A stretch of 64,000 nt of DNA from Adiantum capillus-veneris (GCA_014529385.2 CM043968.1:23071013-23135012); one strand, 5' to 3'; counted from the first letter of the stretch, positions 12,915-25,852 are shown. Program-made: numbers and translations. Notes: a model not told the origin generated them from the letters alone.

Positions 12915-14009
12915 ATTATAGACTCAGGGCATCACTTCATGTGTCTCCAAACAAGGAGTGGTTTACCTCTTATGTGACCACTAAAGATCATGTTCGGCTA
13001 GGCAATGGGCAGACATGTGAGATCTTAGGTGTTGGAGATGCTCAATTGAAGTTTCAGAATGGCTCTTCTTTCACGCTGAAGAATGTGAGACATGTTCCCG
13101 CAATTACAAAGAGCTTGATCAGCACAGGTTTACTTGATGATGCTGGCTACGTCACCACTTTTGGACAGAACATGTGGAAGATATCCAAGGGTTCTATGAC
13201 AATAGCACATGGAGTAAAGTCTGGAGGACTTTACATGATTTATGTATCAAATGTCTCTAAAAATGTAATCAATGTAACCGAGCAGCCAAACGTTTCTTTG
13301 TGGCATAGCCGGTTAGGACATATGTCCAAGAAGGGAATGGAAATCTTGTCTCGTTCTGGTTATTTGCCTGGCTTTTCATTTAATGATTTTGAATTCTGTG
13401 AACATTGTCTGTATGGTAAGCAAACACAGCAGCCACATAAGCATAGAAGCAGTAGAAGAGATACACAGTTGGCACTTGTTCATAGTGATTTGTGTGGACC
13501 TATGCCTAACCTATCTCTAGGGGGAGCTTCTTACTTTATGACATTTATAGATGATTACTCGAGGAAAGTATGGGTTTACTTTCTCAAGCACAAGGATGAA
13601 GCGTTTAGTGTTTTCAAAACGTTTGTGACACTTGTGGAGAATCAAAGTCGCAAGAAGCTTAAATGCTTACGCACTGACAATGGTGGAGAGTATGTTTCAA
13701 AGGCCTTTCAGGACTTCTGTGAGTCAAAAGGTATAAAACGTGAACTTACTGCTCCTTACAATCCTCCTCAAAATGGTGTTACTGAGAGGATGAATAGGAC
13801 CATACAAGAGAAGGTCAGAAGTATGTTGTCTAATGCACAGTTGCCAAATGGGTTTTGGGCTGAAGCTGTATCAACAGCTATTCATCTTGTAAATAGATCT
13901 CCTAGCAAGGTTTTGTAGAAGGATTCAGTGCCAGAGATGGTATGGTCAGGCAAAATGCCCTCATACAAGCATCTCAGAGTCTTTGGCTGTGAGGCATATA
14001 CTCACACAT
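12915..14009 (+). pseudogene. copia-1 protease and integrase, broken
   Basis: Protease starts IIDSG, but a base is missing in the G run near 12928 so the frame jumps to that of 12941-13918. Integrase shows the HHCC zinc domain (LWHSRLGHMSKKG ... CEHCLYGKQ), HSDLCGPM, TFIDDYSRKVWVYF, LRTDNGGEY and NGVTERMNRTI (Asp-Asp-Glu core). A TAG at 13916-13918 interrupts after SPSKVL; the frame goes on to VFGCEAYTHT and then stops at the gypsy-2 border. Reverse transcriptase is absent. Three lesions in all with the gag TGA. Confidence 0.8.
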
Positions 14010-14491
14010 TGTCTATGAGCTAAATGCATTGATTTGAAGGTTTAAATGGTTGTTTTTTGATGTTTTGACCATGGATAAGTGTTTCTATGCTTAAGGGGGA
14101 CATTTCCGTATAGTTTTGTTTCAATTTTTTGCACATTTTTGGTGATGGATTGTGATTTATGTACCTTCCCATATGGTTGCAAAACTTGGTAGGATTGTGC
14201 CCCTAGGTGTTGTAGTACCTCTACTTAAGTTTCGTTGCATTCCACATTCGTTTGGATGTCAAAAAGGCGTGATGACCTAGAGCGGCGAGATTGGACGCAT
14301 ACTGATTCTCTAACTAGGAAGTGGTGGATTTGCTTTTGTTGTAGTATGAGTAGCCCTCTGAGTTCATTTTGGTGAGATTGACACTCTCATTAAGTCTTCG
14401 GGCCCCATCCCGAGTCGCTTCCTTGCATATTGACATTATGTTAGTACAAAAAAGTTATACTGCAGACGTCCGTCGGGGCAACCCGCTAACA
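14010..14491 (+). repeat. candidate 5' LTR of gypsy-2
   Basis: Starts TGTCTATGAGC exactly where copia-1 integrase homology ends and finishes CCCGCTAACA just before the PBS-like site; TG...CA and 482 bp. No partner LTR was found, so borders are inferred. Confidence 0.45.
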
Positions 14492-14510
14492 TTGCCACCG
14501 TTGCTGGGGA
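14492..14510 (+). other. degenerate gypsy-2 primer binding site
   Basis: TTGCCACCGTTGCTGGGGA. This looks like the plant gypsy PBS TGGCGCCGTTGCCGGGGA after CpG decay. The intact form is present in gypsy-3 (36304-36321, minus). Confidence 0.55.
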
Positions 14511-16109
14511 AACTGATCATTAGGAGGTGAGTGACTCAGTGTAAGAAAAAATCCCTTCCAAAGCTTTTGACACCCATTTCGCCTACACATAGATAGTAAA
14601 GCAACTAGACGTAGGTTTAGTGCTTAGTAGAGACTGGAGTCTGAACCTAGCCAGTGCTACTCCTTATGAGCAAAGAAAGCAGTGAGTGAAGTACAAGAGA
14701 GTATTTTGTTCTTTGATTATTCCGTGCTTGAAAATGACTGTTCCACCATACACTTCGTTGTCGTTTTTGTACTGTTAAATTCATTTATGTTTGTGGATTT
14801 ATTTCAATTTATAAGAGTAGGTTAGGTAACAATTTGCACCACCATTCGGGGCCAAAAGGATCGAGGAAAAAGTTCTCCAAAACCTTTTTTTCCGTGTCGA
14901 AGACCATAACTCTAAAAAGTGAAAAATTGATGGTCAGAGCTTCAAAACTGAACCAAACCCAGCAAAACCTTCAAAAAGGGGATAGACAAGCTTGCTAGAA
15001 ATAGACAGTGTAGAAAATTTCCAATTTGTGTGTCCAACATGGATCACAATCCATGTACCTTTCTGGCAAAAGGAGATGAAACTGTTTTCTTTGCTTAGAG
15101 CAGGATCTCAGGCATTAGAACCTTGAGTTTGGTCAGAAATGGAGTGCTAAAAGATCATATAAATCAAGAAATTGGATTGAGCAAAGCAAAACCTTAGAAA
15201 TTGAGGAAAATTGAAAAAAATTGAGCTTTTACTTGGGTAGACATCTGACAATGAAATTTGACCAGTGCACTCCTGATTACTAAGGGAACAACTTTTCCAA
15301 AAGGAGCCATAGCCAAAAAGTGAAAAAACCTGATCAAAATACCAAAAAAGGAGTTGTTTACAAAAACCTGCAAAGCAAACACAAAATCTTGCTTTTGACT
15401 TAGAAAATTTTTTTAATCCAAAAAGATTTGCAGAATAGCATCACCAGACCTTTTGTCACAAACTCACAAAGTATCAGTCCAAAATCTTACCAAACATGGA
15501 TCGTGATCCATGTATCTTTTTGGAATTTGGAGCTGATATTAAGCAAGTAGAAAAGTGATAACATTTGAAGTACTTTCTCCCAAGGAACCCTTATCAGAAA
15601 AGTTCAAAAAGAGTACCAAAGGGGCAAAAATCAGATCAAGGGGAAACCCACTGGAACAGACCCTAAAACTGACTTTTGGCTTACCTAAAAAACTCCAAAA
15701 CATTCAAAAACCATATAGCCAGCACCAGTAGGCTAAGGACTAGCTGTGAGTCAAGGTTCAGTACATTCTGGCACTAAGGTACATGGATCACGATCCATGT
15801 TCTCTGACACATTTTGATACAAAAATTGCACCATAGATAGAGGGAATTACAGAAAGTCTAGTGGTCCTATTTTGCGATCAGGAAGATTGTACCAAAATAG
15901 GAATCCCAGCGTCTTGGACCAAGGGAGCAATCACTCAACTGAAGGAAGCATGAATCAAAGACCACTGTAGCCTTTAGAACCCATTTTAGAGGAGAGCTTC
16001 TCTGACACTCTATCAGAAAGATTATACAGCCTCATGACTGAGGATTCTAGCAAGTTGAACCCTAAGGGAACAACTTTCATGGGGCAGGTCCTTCTCAACC
16101 TGCATCTGG
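14511..16109 (+). other. gypsy-2 untranslated leader with three palindromes
   Basis: About 1.6 kb without a convincing gene. It holds three copies of a near-palindrome ACATGGATC-NN-GATCCATGT: 15037-15056 (one mismatch), 15494-15513 and 15781-15800, each in similar A-rich context. Role unknown; it could be an RNA stem in the leader. Confidence 0.5.
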
Positions 16110-19100
16110 TTGTATTTGAAGTTTCAATTTGATAATGTGCTTAAGGCCAAAATCTATAAGGATGGAATGGACCGCTACTGTGTTAAGTTGGAAAATAAGT
16201 CGAGCGAGTTCAGAGACCTTGTATATGTTGATTATGACGGGGATAGATATTTCAATAGAGAGGGAATGATGTACCTACTGGTTCATAACCCCTTTAGTGT
16301 GGATAAATGGGGGATGCCTGGCACCAAGGACAAGGTAGATCAAGAGCTAGCTGATGAGCCACCCAAGATGGATAAGCAAAATGCAATGCTTAGGTGCACC
16401 AATGAGACAGAGTGCCTTAATACAGACAACACGTATGTCGGGCTATATAAATTTGAAAATGGAGAACAAACACTTTAATATAGATGCGACGAATCCCACA
16501 TCAAGGAGCTGACTGACCGTAAAAAACTATATGTTTTTACGTACACGGAGGGGAGAAGTATTCAAGTGATCATAATAGACAAGTATGGACAAAACTACTC
16601 TCCTATGGATTGTAAGGAGTTAGAGAGATATACATATTTTGGGGGACCACCCCACCAATACTATGTAAATTCGAAAGAGGTGAAAACCATGACTACTCAC
16701 ACGAGATTTGAGGCTGCACATGTGAGTCGAGTGAGAACTAGAGTGGAAGATTCTTTTGGATATGAAAAAGTTCCAAACACATGGCCTTTAGGATCAACAG
16801 GGTGTAGGGATTCCATGAACACACATAGGGGTAGTACAACTCTTGATGTGACTTACACCACTAGAATCCCTCCGCCTATTACACGAGATCGACTTGATGA
16901 ACGTGTAGCGGATAGGATACCACTTGTAGTGCCAAGGGGAGATTATGAACCTAGAGAAACAACGCCAGGAGGACCAGGGGTTGTAAGGATGGTTGCGGAG
17001 GCCAGAGGTATGAGACCATCTCAAGTGGAAAAATGCGTACCCAAAAAGTATAGTGGATCAGAATATTCGTATGCTCATGTTTCAATTGTCAAACAAGTGT
17101 TGAGAGTGGAATAGGTAAATGATTTCCATACTCAATATGAAGGTTTTGGGTTGACGTTAGAAGGGACTGCTTTGACCTGGTTTCAACCTTTAAACAGCCT
17201 GGAATGTCCAAGTATTGAGTAAATTCTGTGAGAGTTCGCTGAGGAATTCTCAAAGAGAGGAATCAAGCATAACATTGTCTCCCAGATCTATGCATTTAGA
17301 CAAAAGGAGAAGGAAAAAGTGAAGGAAGCATGGCTTCATTTCAAGCAATACATAGAAAGATGCCTTGCTCGAAAACTACCTCAGGATGAAAAACTGTCAG
17401 CCCTTTTCATAGAAGGTTTGCAAAATGACACTCTCAAAAAGGACTTGCACTTAAAGGCATGTGTAACTTTCATTAGGAGATTTCGGAGGTCATTTGGAGG
17501 GCCTTCTAAGAAATTATATTTCTCTCTTTAGAAAATGTTCTTAAAATATACTTGCACTTGTTGCGTACATCCAAAAGGACAATTGAACACTCTGAAAAGT
17601 GAACCTAACTTTTCAAAAATCCTTGAAAACGGTCACTTTTTCATTCAATGCGTGTGTCGTTTTCATGAAGTACACGACGCTCATTCAATATAGCTTTCGT
17701 CATCATTAAAATTAAAAAAACCATAAAATTATCAGTTGGTGTTAGAATTTAAAGTTTTTGATACCACCAATGCGTCCAAAATTACCAAAAACTTAAAAAA
17801 CGTCTATCTATTTGCCTCAATCTGACAGCTAGAGAGGGAGAAATTGTCAAAATACCCCTAAAAAGGAGATTTTGCCTCACGGCACGCGGGGGGCCATCGG
17901 GAAAATTCCAAATGGCCCTTCGTGCGCCATGAGGAAAAAAGTGGATCACAGTGCACAGAGGGTCATCTAGAATTCTCCAGACGGTCCCTCGCGCGCCATG
18001 ATCCAAAATCCCCTTTTTAGGGGTTTTTTGGCGATTTCTCCCTCTCCGGGTGTCAGATTGAGGCAAGTAGATAGGCGTTTTTAGGTTTTTAGACGTTTCG
18101 GACGCATTGGTGGTGCCAAAAGATTCAAATTCCAACACCAATTGACAGTTTTGTGATTTTTTCAAATTTCAATGATGAGGAAAGCCATATTAAATGAGCG
18201 TCGCCTACCTCATTAAAAAGACATTCGCATTGAATGAAAAGGTGCCCGTTTTCAAGGACCACTACCACCTTTTTTATATTTTTCTTAATATCAATCTATT
18301 TTTCTACGTAACGTAAGCTTTTCTTTTATTGGAGGAGCACTTTTTCCTCTCTCTTCTAAAAGGCCCTCCAAAAGACCTCCGAAATCTCCTAATGTGAACA
18401 AGTCACAAAAGAGGCATTGTATCTGGTAGACAATTGCAAGGCATATGGAGAGGTGACTGAAGACACAAATCATGTAACGAGTAGTATCTCTTCAACCACT
18501 AGTGAGTCCATGATGAAATTGGGTGGGTGATCAAATGATCGAGGAAGTGATCAGACGGATAAACTAAGGAAACATGACGAAACCAAACACATGACAATCG
18601 CCCACCCAAAAATTGTGACACTTGTGGAGGAGATCATCCAACTCAGTGGTGCAACCTTCAACAGAGGCCAGAAGTAAACGTACCATGAGTACTAAAGTGG
18701 TGTGCTACTGAACAAAAATGGACAAACCATGAGACCCACGAATGTTTCTATAATCGGAACTATGTTAGAGAGAGACAATATGGACCACATCGAAGACAAC
18801 AATTTCCACACCCTCCAAGGTACCAGGTAGAGCCAAATAACGCAATCCAAGGGTAGGAAAACCCTCAACCTGTGTTGGGGCATCATTCTTCTTTACCACA
18901 GGAAAATAGGGCCATGGTAAGGATTTCTCAACCTATAGAAACTCCTTCTCATCAGAGTATGGTCCAGGTAGTTTCATACCGAGAAGATTTAGACAGTACC
19001 TTGAGAGGGGGTTTGACAGGAATGCATATGCTCTGAAGGGACAAATTTCATGGATAATTCCTGAAGAGATGCCCTAGCCTTCATACATAGAACAACCAAC

Positions 19101-19496
19101 AAAAACCCATTACTTGGTCGATAAAAATATGCTTATGTTCATGGAAAACAAGAACTATAAACCTAGGGGTATCCTCCTATAGCAAGACAATCAATGGGGG
19201 CTCCACAAGCTTCTCCACCACCTGTAGGACCATGCTCTAAATGCGGCGGTGATCATTGGATAAGGATTTGTCCACATAAAGGGGAACAAATTAAAATTTT
19301 TGGGTTTTGTGAAGGGTGTACGACTAACCATATCATTCCACATTGCCCAAAAAACCCTGATAACAAAGGGAAGGAAATCCTGAACAAAATCAAAATTGTG
19401 CCAAGCTCAAGTGGATCAAAAACAGAACCAACCATTCCGATAAACACGGTAACAAGAGCCCAAGCACATGAGGCTGCAAGGAACGTGAGCAATTGA
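16110..19496 (+). pseudogene. gypsy-2 Gag region, interrupted
   Basis: Frames at 16110-16478, 16566-17114, 17319-17470 and 19194-19496 make a decayed Gag. 17140-17470 has the retrotransposon gag core (GFGLTLEGTALTWFQPL, then a helix ending LKKDLHLKACVTF). 19194-19496 holds two CCHC-like knuckles (CSKCGGDHWIRIC, CEGCTTNHIIPHC). The foldback element at 17471-18394 cuts the core. The N-terminal part (YVDYDGDRYFNREG) was not recognised. Several stops; not translatable as one protein. Confidence 0.6.
17471..18394. mobile_element. foldback/MULE-like element: 924-bp near-complete inverted repeat
   Basis: Ends are CATTAGGAGATTTCGGAGGT and its inverse (18375-18394). The two halves pair over nearly their full length: for example CTTGAAAACGGTCACTTTTT on the left with its inverse near 18240-18265, and CCTCAATCTGACA near 17815 with its inverse near 18055. 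The centre is about 17936. Smaller palindromes lie near the apex. No transposase inside. It sits in the gag core of gypsy-2. No clear target duplication was found. The outer part of the right arm is also found at 52690-52787. Confidence 0.85.
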
Positions 19497-21869
19497 GATG
19501 AACATTGGCAAAAAAAAAATTCTCTACGAACATGGTTCTAGGCTTGGGGATTTGACAAAGTCTCATGCTATCAGATCCTTTCCAACATATCTCCCTTATT
19601 CTCCTTACATTGCCACACTAACATTGTGGCATAGATGGTTGTTCTTTGCAGGCAGTGGTTGAGACTTGAGGGTGGAACTTCTCATCCAATTATGAGGCAC
19701 TGGTCACAAGCCCATTTCAACTTGATCCTCAAAACACAATCAAATGTCTCTAGTCTTAGAGTGGGTCTTTACTCTCATAGTGCTCAGCAATAGGCAATTG
19801 GGGGATAGGCCGTTACAAGATTGCGAAGTTGGGGATGGGCCATCACAATATTTCCCTCACCAAGCCTCTTCAGAATGCGTTTCGAAACGCAAGCTAAAAA
19901 AGCTTGGTGAAGATAGCTTGGCAAGGAAAGCATCTACCCTGTAGCTTCTAATTGGGCCTCAGTACCCTCACCACTCAGGATACAAATGCCACTCAACTGA
20001 TTCGATTGTTGTCTCCAACCCCCATTCTTGCTGGTCCCACTTGTCCCCTTGACCAGACTTCATGCCTCTCCTGTGCCACATTTTCAGCGTCACCTTTGGC
20101 AACCCACAGCTCGCCCCTCTCACCACCCCAGTTGTTGCCGAGTAGACATTGCTCGCTAGTCGTTGTTGAGCGCCGAGAGTGCAAGTTAGCAATTTCCGAG
20201 AAGCATTAGAGTGGAGAGAAAGACAGGGGAGTGGTGCTATTAAAAGTGGAACATGCAACTAGGACGTGCTGCAAGTTGGTAGTTCAAAGTGACACAAGCT
20301 CGAAGAGCCATGAGGTTTCACGAGGCGGGAAATCAAAGAACAAAAGGGAGGCACTAAAGGAATGGGCATTAGCTAGATAGCTAAAAGCTACTACAGTGGA
20401 AGGTGGTGATGTTGTGGGCAAGACAAGCTCCGATGGACACTTCTCTACGGCGGACCTCAGCAGAGCACATGCCAATCTGCATCAGTGGAGGGCCAGTGAA
20501 GGGTGTGTTGTAGGAGGTCCAAGCGGGGTGCGGGGCTGCATGCAGGTGCATCAACAAACAGAGGTTGCGCATCATCAATGTAGTATAGTAGATACAAAGG
20601 TGATGATGGATGCATAGCACAGATGAGATGTATCTTCACCAAGCTCTTTTAGCTTGCGTTTCCAAATACAATCCAAACAGTCCTAGTGGAGAGAATGCAA
20701 AAGCGATGGAGCACCAGTACAGGCGTTGTTGTAGGAGGTCCATGCGGGGCATTGGGAGCTGATGGTGGATGTAGTGGTGGACACATATGAGACGTATGAT
20801 CTTCACCAAGCCCTTTGAGCTTGCGTTTCCAAATGCAACCCAAATGGGGCTGGTGAAGAAAAGGCAAAAAGATCAGCCCACCACTTACAAGCTTTTTGCT
20901 CACTGTTGAGCGATGTCTTTTAAAACGCATTGCCTTCAAAATAGAGGTAGGGCTCTTTCATATGGAATTACTCAATTAGTTAGAGAATCAGAGGCATGAA
21001 AGATCACTCATGTAGGTGAAGGAAGAGCACCATCATGCTTTATCCAATTCTAGACCTCAATAATGTACTACATGCAGAAGTCCAAAATGTCAGTTTCTAG
21101 TTTTCTCTTCATCATTAGAAGACCATGCACTTTTGGTGAGGACACATGGGCTGCCATGTGGTGTTATCAAAGCATGGGAGATGGCAAGGTAGGCAGCTGA
21201 CACGCAGGCATAGAAGGGCACGCAAACAACTTTTTTTATACTCAAGGACTTGGATATGTAGCACACAATCACTTGTGCTAGGTTGGCTGAGAATGATATG
21301 CCCAATTTGAAGTGTGAGGTGATGGGCTCAAATTTGTTGCGTGCATGTTGATTTTGGAGCCTATTTGTGGTTTGATTGCATCCTTCAAGGTGGTGGAATA
21401 TGCGAAGATTCCACCTAATGGATTGTGAAAAAGTTGAAATCAATCAAACAACTAGAGAAACTTTAAGGACCGGATTTTCTCAAACTTTTCCATTTTCTAG
21501 ATAAAAACAAATTTTGTGTTTATTTCCTAATTTATGCCTACAATACACAATCTAACACTTTAATTGTGACATGTGTTCCTAAATTATAGTCCTTTCTTGT
21601 GATTTTGATGGCCTTCAACTTATACTAATAGTGATCGTAGCTAGTATTACCAACCCTTCTTCCTTTGAAATTAGAAAGTCTAGCACCTTGCAATACCGAC
21701 ATAACGCAAATCATGGCCTCACAAATTCCCAAAATGCCCTTCAAATCCCCCCCCCCACCTTTCCCACGTGCCATTTCCCCTCTTTTTTTTCTTCAAAGGG
21801 AAACGAAGCATCTACTTAGATTCTACTTAATGAACTCCTTTTGAAATTGGCAGGGCCTACTAGCACCTG
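19497..21869. other. unassigned decayed region between gypsy-2 gag and copia-2
   Basis: No gene supported. It contains a diverged direct duplication (20505-20690 and 20728-20875; shared GTTGTAGGAGGTCCA and CTTCACCAAGC..TT.AGCTT) and an inverted copy of the CACCAAGC/GCGTTTC motif at 19877-19912. Frames here are short and lack homology I can see. Confidence 0.4.
20505..20875 (+). repeat. diverged direct duplication
   Basis: Two units share GTTGTAGGAGGTCCA (20509 and 20729) and, about 130 bp later, CTTCACCAAGC followed by AGCTTGCGTTTCCAAAT (20635 and 20812). Unit spacing is about 180-220 bp with indels. Unknown origin. Confidence 0.5.
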
Positions 21870-21929
21870 GTCTCTCTCCATTAAATAATCTACTCAATTA
21901 TCTATTTAGCTACGTCGTATTTCCTAACA
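21870..21929 (+). repeat. copia-2 5' LTR remnant
   Basis: 60 bp equal to the end of the 3' LTR (GTCTCTCTCCATTAAATAATC ... CCTAACA) with one difference (TACGTCG versus TACGTCA). Upstream of 21870 the two loci share nothing, so the first 629 bp of the LTR are gone. Confidence 0.85.
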
Positions 21930-21931
21930 AC

Positions 21932-21943
21932 TGGTATCAGAGC
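21932..21943 (+). other. primer binding site (initiator tRNA-Met) of copia-2
   Basis: TGGTATCAGAGC two bases after the 5' LTR end. Confidence 0.9.
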
Positions 21944-22003
21944 AAGGTTTGCTCGTGGCTAAATTATCTCAAGGAAAGGATTCCTTGAATTGAGTGGGAG
22001 TTA

Positions 22004-22865
22004 TGGAGGAGGAAGGGAAGCTCAAGATTGAGAAGTTCAACGCAAAAACTACCAATATTGGAAGATGCAGATTGAAGACTATCTCTACCAGAAGGACCTC
22101 TATTTGCCACTAGGCGGTCTTGTGAAGAAGCCCGCAACAATGGCAGATGAAGCATGGATTGTCCTTGATCGAAAGGCACTGGGAACAATCCGATTAAGCT
22201 TGGCGTCAACGGTGGCCTTCAATGTTTCGGAGATGAAGACCACGGAGGACTTGATGAAGTCACTTGACGACTTCTACGAGAAACCATCGGCATCCAATAA
22301 GGTATTTCTTATGAAGCGCTTGTTCAATCTAAAGATGGCAGAGAATGGTACAGTTGCAGAACACCTAAATGACTTTAACACAAACATAAGTCAACTTCGA
22401 TCGGTGAAAATAAATTTCAATGACGAAGTGCGAGCTCTCCTTATACTATCATCTCTACCGGATAGTTGGGACAGCCTTGTGATGGCTGTAAGTAATTCTA
22501 TTTCTGGCACAAATACTCTTAAGTTTGATGATATTGTGGGTGTTCTCCTAAGTGAGGAAATACGAAGAAGAAGCACAGGAGAATCATCAAGTGTTGCACT
22601 ATCAGTAGAAACAAGAGGAAGGCCTAAGGAGAGGTTCAAAAACCAAAAGGGTCGTGATCGCTCAAGGTGGAGCAAGTCACACACAAAGTCAGTTCTTGAA
22701 TGTTGGAACTGTGATAAGAAGGGCCACGTCAAGAAGGATTGCTGGTCCAAGAAGAAGAAGAAGACAGAGTCTCAAGACAACAAGCCAACATCGGAGGCCA
22801 ATGTGGCAGGTAAAGTAAAGCAAGATGCTTTAATTCTCTCATTAGACAATGTGTTTAATTCCTAA
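22004..22865 (+). pseudogene. copia-2 Gag, frameshifted near its start
   Basis: ATG 22004 gives MEEEGKLKIEKFNAK, then one A is missing in the A-run near 22046-22051; the correct frame resumes as YWKMQIEDYLYQKDLY. It has the Gag helical core (LMKRLFNLKMAENGTVAEHL) and one CCHC knuckle, CWNCDKKGHVKKDC, near 22700. It ends at TAA 22863-22865, which replaces a residue just before IVDSGAS of the protease, so the parent had one Gag-Pol frame. Binds element RNA and builds the particle. Confidence 0.85.
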
Positions 22866-25852
22866 ATAGTAGATTCCGGGGCTTCATTCCATGCGACACC
22901 ACACAAGCAACATTTCCAAGACTACACCAAAGGTAATTTTAGATATGTATACTTGGGAGATGATGAAGCTTGTGAGATTGTCGGCAAAGGTACATTTTTT
23001 GTCAAAACTCCTAACGGAAATAATGGAAGCTTAAAAAATTTGATCTCTAAAGGAGAATTGGACGATGAAGGTCACAATATTGCATTCGGAAACAAACGGT
23101 GGAAGATCTCAAAGGGATCTTTGGTGGTTGCCAAGGGAGAAAAGGTCGGTACGCTTTACTTGTGTACTGTTAGCATGCAACCTTCAGCTTGTGCAGCAAC
23201 TACAGAAGTTGACAGTGTGGTGTGGCACTACCGACTTGGGCATATGAGTGCCAAAGGAATGCAAATCCTTCAAACAAAGAAGCTTCTACCAGGTTTGAAA
23301 GAAGTGGACTTAGAGTTCTGTGAAGATTGTGTTTATGGTAAACAAAAGAGGGTAAAATTTCAAAAATCAGGAAATGAAAGAAAAAATAAAAAACTTGAGC
23401 TGGTTCATTCTGATGTTTGGGGTCCTGCAAGTACACCATCACTTGGTGGCTCATTATACTATGTAACATTCATAGACGATGCGACTAGAAAAACATGGGT
23501 TTATGTCATGAAGAATAAATCCGATGTATTTTCCATATTTCAAAGGTGAAAAGCATTTGTGGAGAATGAAACAGGTACCAAGGTTAAATGCCTCAGATCC
23601 GACAATGGAAGCGAATATTGCAACCAAGCTTTTGAAAGCTTTTGTGCTAGCAATGGCATTCGGAGGCAAAGGACAACCCCAAGGACACCTCAAAAAAATG
23701 GGATTTCAGAAAGGATGAACAAGACAATCATGGAGCGAGCATGAAGCATGTGGCTACATGCAGGCCTACCGCTTGAGCTTTGGGCGGAGGCTGTAAGTAC
23801 GTCTGTGTACTTAATCAATCCGTCACCCTCAACGGCATTGGATGGGGGAGTTCCAGAAGAGGCATGGACAGGTAAAACGGTGAATTATGCATTTCTCAAA
23901 GTGTTTGAGTGTGAGGCTTTTATGCACATAGATAGAAGCCTGAGATCAAAGCTAGATGCAAAGTCCAAAAAGTGTTTCTTCATTGGCTATGGAGAAGGTG
24001 ACTTTGGGTATCGCCTATGGAATCCTGAAGATGGTAAAATCTTAAGGAGTAGGGATGTAATTTTTAACGAACAAAATATGTACAAAGATTACTTGGAAAG
24101 AAAACAAACAAAAGAAACAGGTGATGAGTACATGGAGCTTGAGGACGGTGAAGACTCAAGGACTGCAAATGGTGACAATGTGCAACAACGTCAACCAAAT
24201 GAGGAGCCTCAACCTATTCCCCGAAGATCTACAAGAGCAAGTAGACCTCCAGAAAGGTTTATTCCTTCCTTCAACCATCTCTTGATCTCAGATTCTGGAG
24301 AGCCGGAATCATACGAAGAAGCTATGCAACATAAATCCAAAGAAGAATGGACGAAGAGCATGCAAGTGGAGATGGACTCACTACATCGCAACCAAACATG
24401 GGAGTTGGTTGAGTTGCCTAAAGGTAAGCGGACACTTCAAAACAAATGGGTGTACAAGGTGAAGGAAGAAGAAGGTGGCAAGAAAAGGTACAAGTCTATG
24501 CTTGTGGTAAAGGGTTTTCTCAAAAGAAAGGTATTGACTTCAATGAAATATTTTCTCCTGTTGTAAAAATGAACTCAATTAGGCTTGTCTTAAGCCTTGT
24601 GGCTGCTCATGATCTAAATCTCGAGCAAATGGATGTAAATACGGCATTCCCTCATGGTGACTTAGAGGAGGAAATCTACATGCTTCAACCAAAGGGGTAT
24701 GAAGTAAAAGGTAAGGAGAAGATGGTTTGCAGATTAAAGAAGAGCTTGTATGGTTTAAAACAAGCATCAAGACAATGTTACTTGAAGTTTGATCGATGGA
24801 TGTTGGATCATGGATTCACAAGATGCAACTCGGATCACTGCGTCTACACGAAGAATTTGGGAGATGGAAAATTCATCATCCTAATGTTGTATGTTGATGA
24901 CATGTTGATTGCAAGTGCTAACATGCAGGACATCAAAGACCTAAAAGAGGAGCTGTCTAAATCTTTTTCAATGAAAGATTTAGGTGCTGCAAAGAGGATA
25001 CTTGTTATGAAAATACCAAGGGACAGGACGAAGAAGATAATAAAGCTATCTCAAGCAGATTACATCAAGAAGGTACTAGAAAGGTTTGCAATGCAAAATG
25101 CAAAACCAGTTTCTACACCTTTGGCTGGTCGTTTTAAACTAACGAAGGATATGTGTCCAGAGACACAAGAGGAGATAGCCTATATGTCTAAGGTTCCATA
25201 TGTTGCAGCGGTAGGTTCTCTAATATATGCTATGGTCTGGACAAGGCCAGACATTTCACATGCAGTGGGAGTTGTGAGTAGGTTCATGGACAACCTAGGT
25301 AAAGAGCATTGGCAAGCTGTGAAGTGGATACTTAGGTATCTAAAAGGGACAACAACAAATGCTTTGTATTTTGGAGGAACTGATATTTTTCTAGAAGGGT
25401 ATACTGATGCAGATATGGCAGGTGACAAAGATACTCGAAGGAGCACTACTGGCTATGTGTTCACGGTTGGAGGCACAGCAGTAAGCTGGGCTTCAAAGCT
25501 GCAGAAACTGGTTTCACTTTCTACCATGGAAGCACAGTATGTAGCAATGACGGAGACAAGCAAAGAAATTATATGGCTTCACAGATTCTTAGAAGAGCTT
25601 GGATTCAACCAAGACAATTGTGTCTTGTACAGTGATAGAAAAAGTGCTATCCATCTTGCGAAGAACTCAGCCTTTCATTCAAGGACAAAGCACATTGAGG
25701 TGAGATATCACTTCATACGCACTCTTTTGGAAGAGGGACAACTAAAGCTAGGAAAGGTGCATACAAGTGAAAATCCTGCAGACATGTTTACAAAGGTGGT
25801 CAACAAGGAGAAGTTGAGTTTTTGCTCATCTTCAATTGGCATTCAAGGATAA
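22866..25852 (+). pseudogene. copia-2 Pol: protease, integrase, RT, RNase H; three lesions
   Basis: Protease IVDSGASFHATP at the start. Integrase has VWHYRLGHMSAKG and CEDCVYGKQ (HHCC), HSDVWGPA, TFIDDATRKTWVY, LRSDNGSEY and NGISERMNKTI. RT has MDVNTAFPHGDLEE, LYGLKQASRQ and the catalytic LMLYVDDMLIAS near 24890. RNase H has GYTDADMAGDKDTRRSTTGY, SLSTMEAQYVA and SENPADMFTK. Lesions: TGA 23547-23549 (expected Trp), TGA 23742 (CGA site, after MERA) and a one-base shift near 24510-24525 (VVKGF to FSQKKGIDF). The RT-RNase H part from 24526 to TAA 25850 is one open frame. Standard Ty1-copia order. Confidence 0.92.

Larger units (their letters stand above)
10677..14009 (+). mobile_element. copia-1: Ty1-copia element, 5' LTR to integrase, 3' part lost
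   Basis: It contains a short 5' LTR (10677-10868), PBS, a long leader of about 1.1 kb, gag (11967-12914) and pol up to just after integrase (about 14009). RT, RNase H and the 3' LTR are missing because gypsy-2 starts at about 14010. It was inserted into the gypsy-1 protease. Confidence 0.75.

Noticed and set aside
17782-18165. 127-residue minus-strand frame
   Set aside because: It lies within the foldback inverted repeat and crosses the apex; composition follows the palindrome and no domain is visible.
19877-20834. MITE defined by CACCAAGC/GCGTTTC motifs
   Set aside because: Only scattered diverged copies in both orientations; no consistent ends or target duplication.
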